From positions 1 through 5,788 of the forward strand of contig JAWODU010000054.1 of NCBI GenBank assembly GCA_046483125.1: DNA of 5,788 nucleotides, given 5' to 3'. A model generated the notes under the pieces. That model worked only from the letters and a program-made list of their open reading frames with translations, had not been told where the DNA came from and searched no databases. This DNA comes from JAWODU01 sp046483125. Its GTDB lineage: Bacteria > Verrucomicrobiota > Kiritimatiellia > UBA8416 > JAWODU01. Shown one piece after another: positions 5,608 through 5,788 of the stretch (its first letter is position 1; each line of letters begins with the position of its first letter). The translations under genes and the position numbers were made by a program.

Positions 5608-5788
5608 AGCGGCAAGCTTGCGATCCGATTTGCGAATCCTGCGGAAGCGAAATGCGTGACGCACCAGCCCGCATCGCTGGCGGCGACTGGAAGATGATAG
5701 CGCCGCCGGCGATGCGGGCTGGTGCGTCACGCATTTCGCTTCCGCAGGATTCGCAAATCGGATCGCAAGCTTGCCGCTTCCCGCTTTC
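5598..5788. repeat. Long inverted repeat, 88-base arms with 15-base loop
   Basis: The left arm (5598-5685) and right arm (5701-5788) are complementary at 87 of 88 positions, with a 15-base spacer (5686-5700). The single difference is T5678 against G5708, which as RNA would still pair as a wobble. The right arm reaches the window edge, so the repeat may be longer. The arms contain smaller palindromes: GCAAGCTTGC, GATT-TGCG-AATC (5627-5638), TGCGT-ACGCA around one central base, and CCAGC/GCTGG (5664-5668 with 5676-5680). No protein gene lies inside. It resembles a foldback or MITE-like element or a REP/BIME-type cluster, but no target-site duplication can be tested here, and an assembly or library fold-back artefact is possible. 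Confidence 0.88.

Larger units (their letters stand above)
5293..5788. other. 496-base gene-free region: G-rich upstream part, then a palindrome block
   Basis: No reading frame here resembles a protein. The left part (5293-5456) is G-rich on the plus strand and holds the heptamer tandem, the candidate promoter and the quadruplex motif. The right part (5459-5788) is almost entirely inverted repeats. Three copies of the 10-base palindrome GCAAGCTTGC (5574-5583, 5612-5621, 5765-5774) act like punctuation between hairpins. No transposase, integrase or relaxase gene is visible to explain the repeats. Confidence 0.7.

Noticed and set aside
5452..5730. 92-codon minus-strand frame across the palindrome block
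   Set aside because: It runs through hairpins and the left repeat arm, is Arg/Ser-rich with no domain, and is explained by the repeat sequence.
5459..5788. CRISPR array
   Set aside because: The repeats are not regularly spaced, differ in length and orientation, and no unique spacers of uniform size or cas genes are present.

Overview
The window is GC-rich bacterial DNA, probably from an uncultured or metagenome-assembled genome. The genes are compact, the start signals are ordinary bacterial ones, and the tRNA gene encodes its own CCA end. A GH2 beta-mannosidase beside a carboxynorspermidine (or carboxyspermidine) dehydrogenase would fit an environmental polysaccharide-degrading lineage such as the PVC superphylum, but nothing in the window fixes the taxon.

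Layout, left to right. Positions 1-43 hold the first 14 codons of a minus-strand gene, probably a Gfo/Idh/MocA-type dehydrogenase, with its own Shine-Dalgarno. A beta-mannosidase follows on the plus strand to 2348. It keeps both catalytic glutamates but lacks roughly the first 100 residues of its family, so a break (biological or from assembly) lies between about 44 and 105. A short G-rich spacer leads to a saccharopine-dehydrogenase-like polyamine gene (2425-3609). Seven bases later comes a small Cys-based protein phosphatase (3617-4138). These three genes point the same way and the last two are almost certainly co-transcribed. A tRNA-Ala(GGC) at 4236-4311 is followed, with no gap, by the stop codon of a convergent extended-SDR epimerase/reductase on the minus strand (4312-5292).

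The last 496 bases (5293-5788) have no credible gene. They hold a GGGTGAC heptamer tandem with a possible leaderless promoter for the epimerase, a strong G-quadruplex motif, and a dense block of palindromes from 5459 to the end. That block has three short perfect hairpins, a partial copy of a repeat, and an inverted repeat with 88-base arms (87 of 88 positions complementary) around a 15-base loop. The arms themselves are built of small palindromes and run to the window edge.

The genes do not form one obvious pathway. Glycoside breakdown, polyamine synthesis, a phosphatase and a nucleotide-sugar-type SDR stand side by side. The most unusual parts are the palindrome block at the right end and the truncation junction at the left end. 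Both lie at window edges, so assembly artefact has to be excluded for each.
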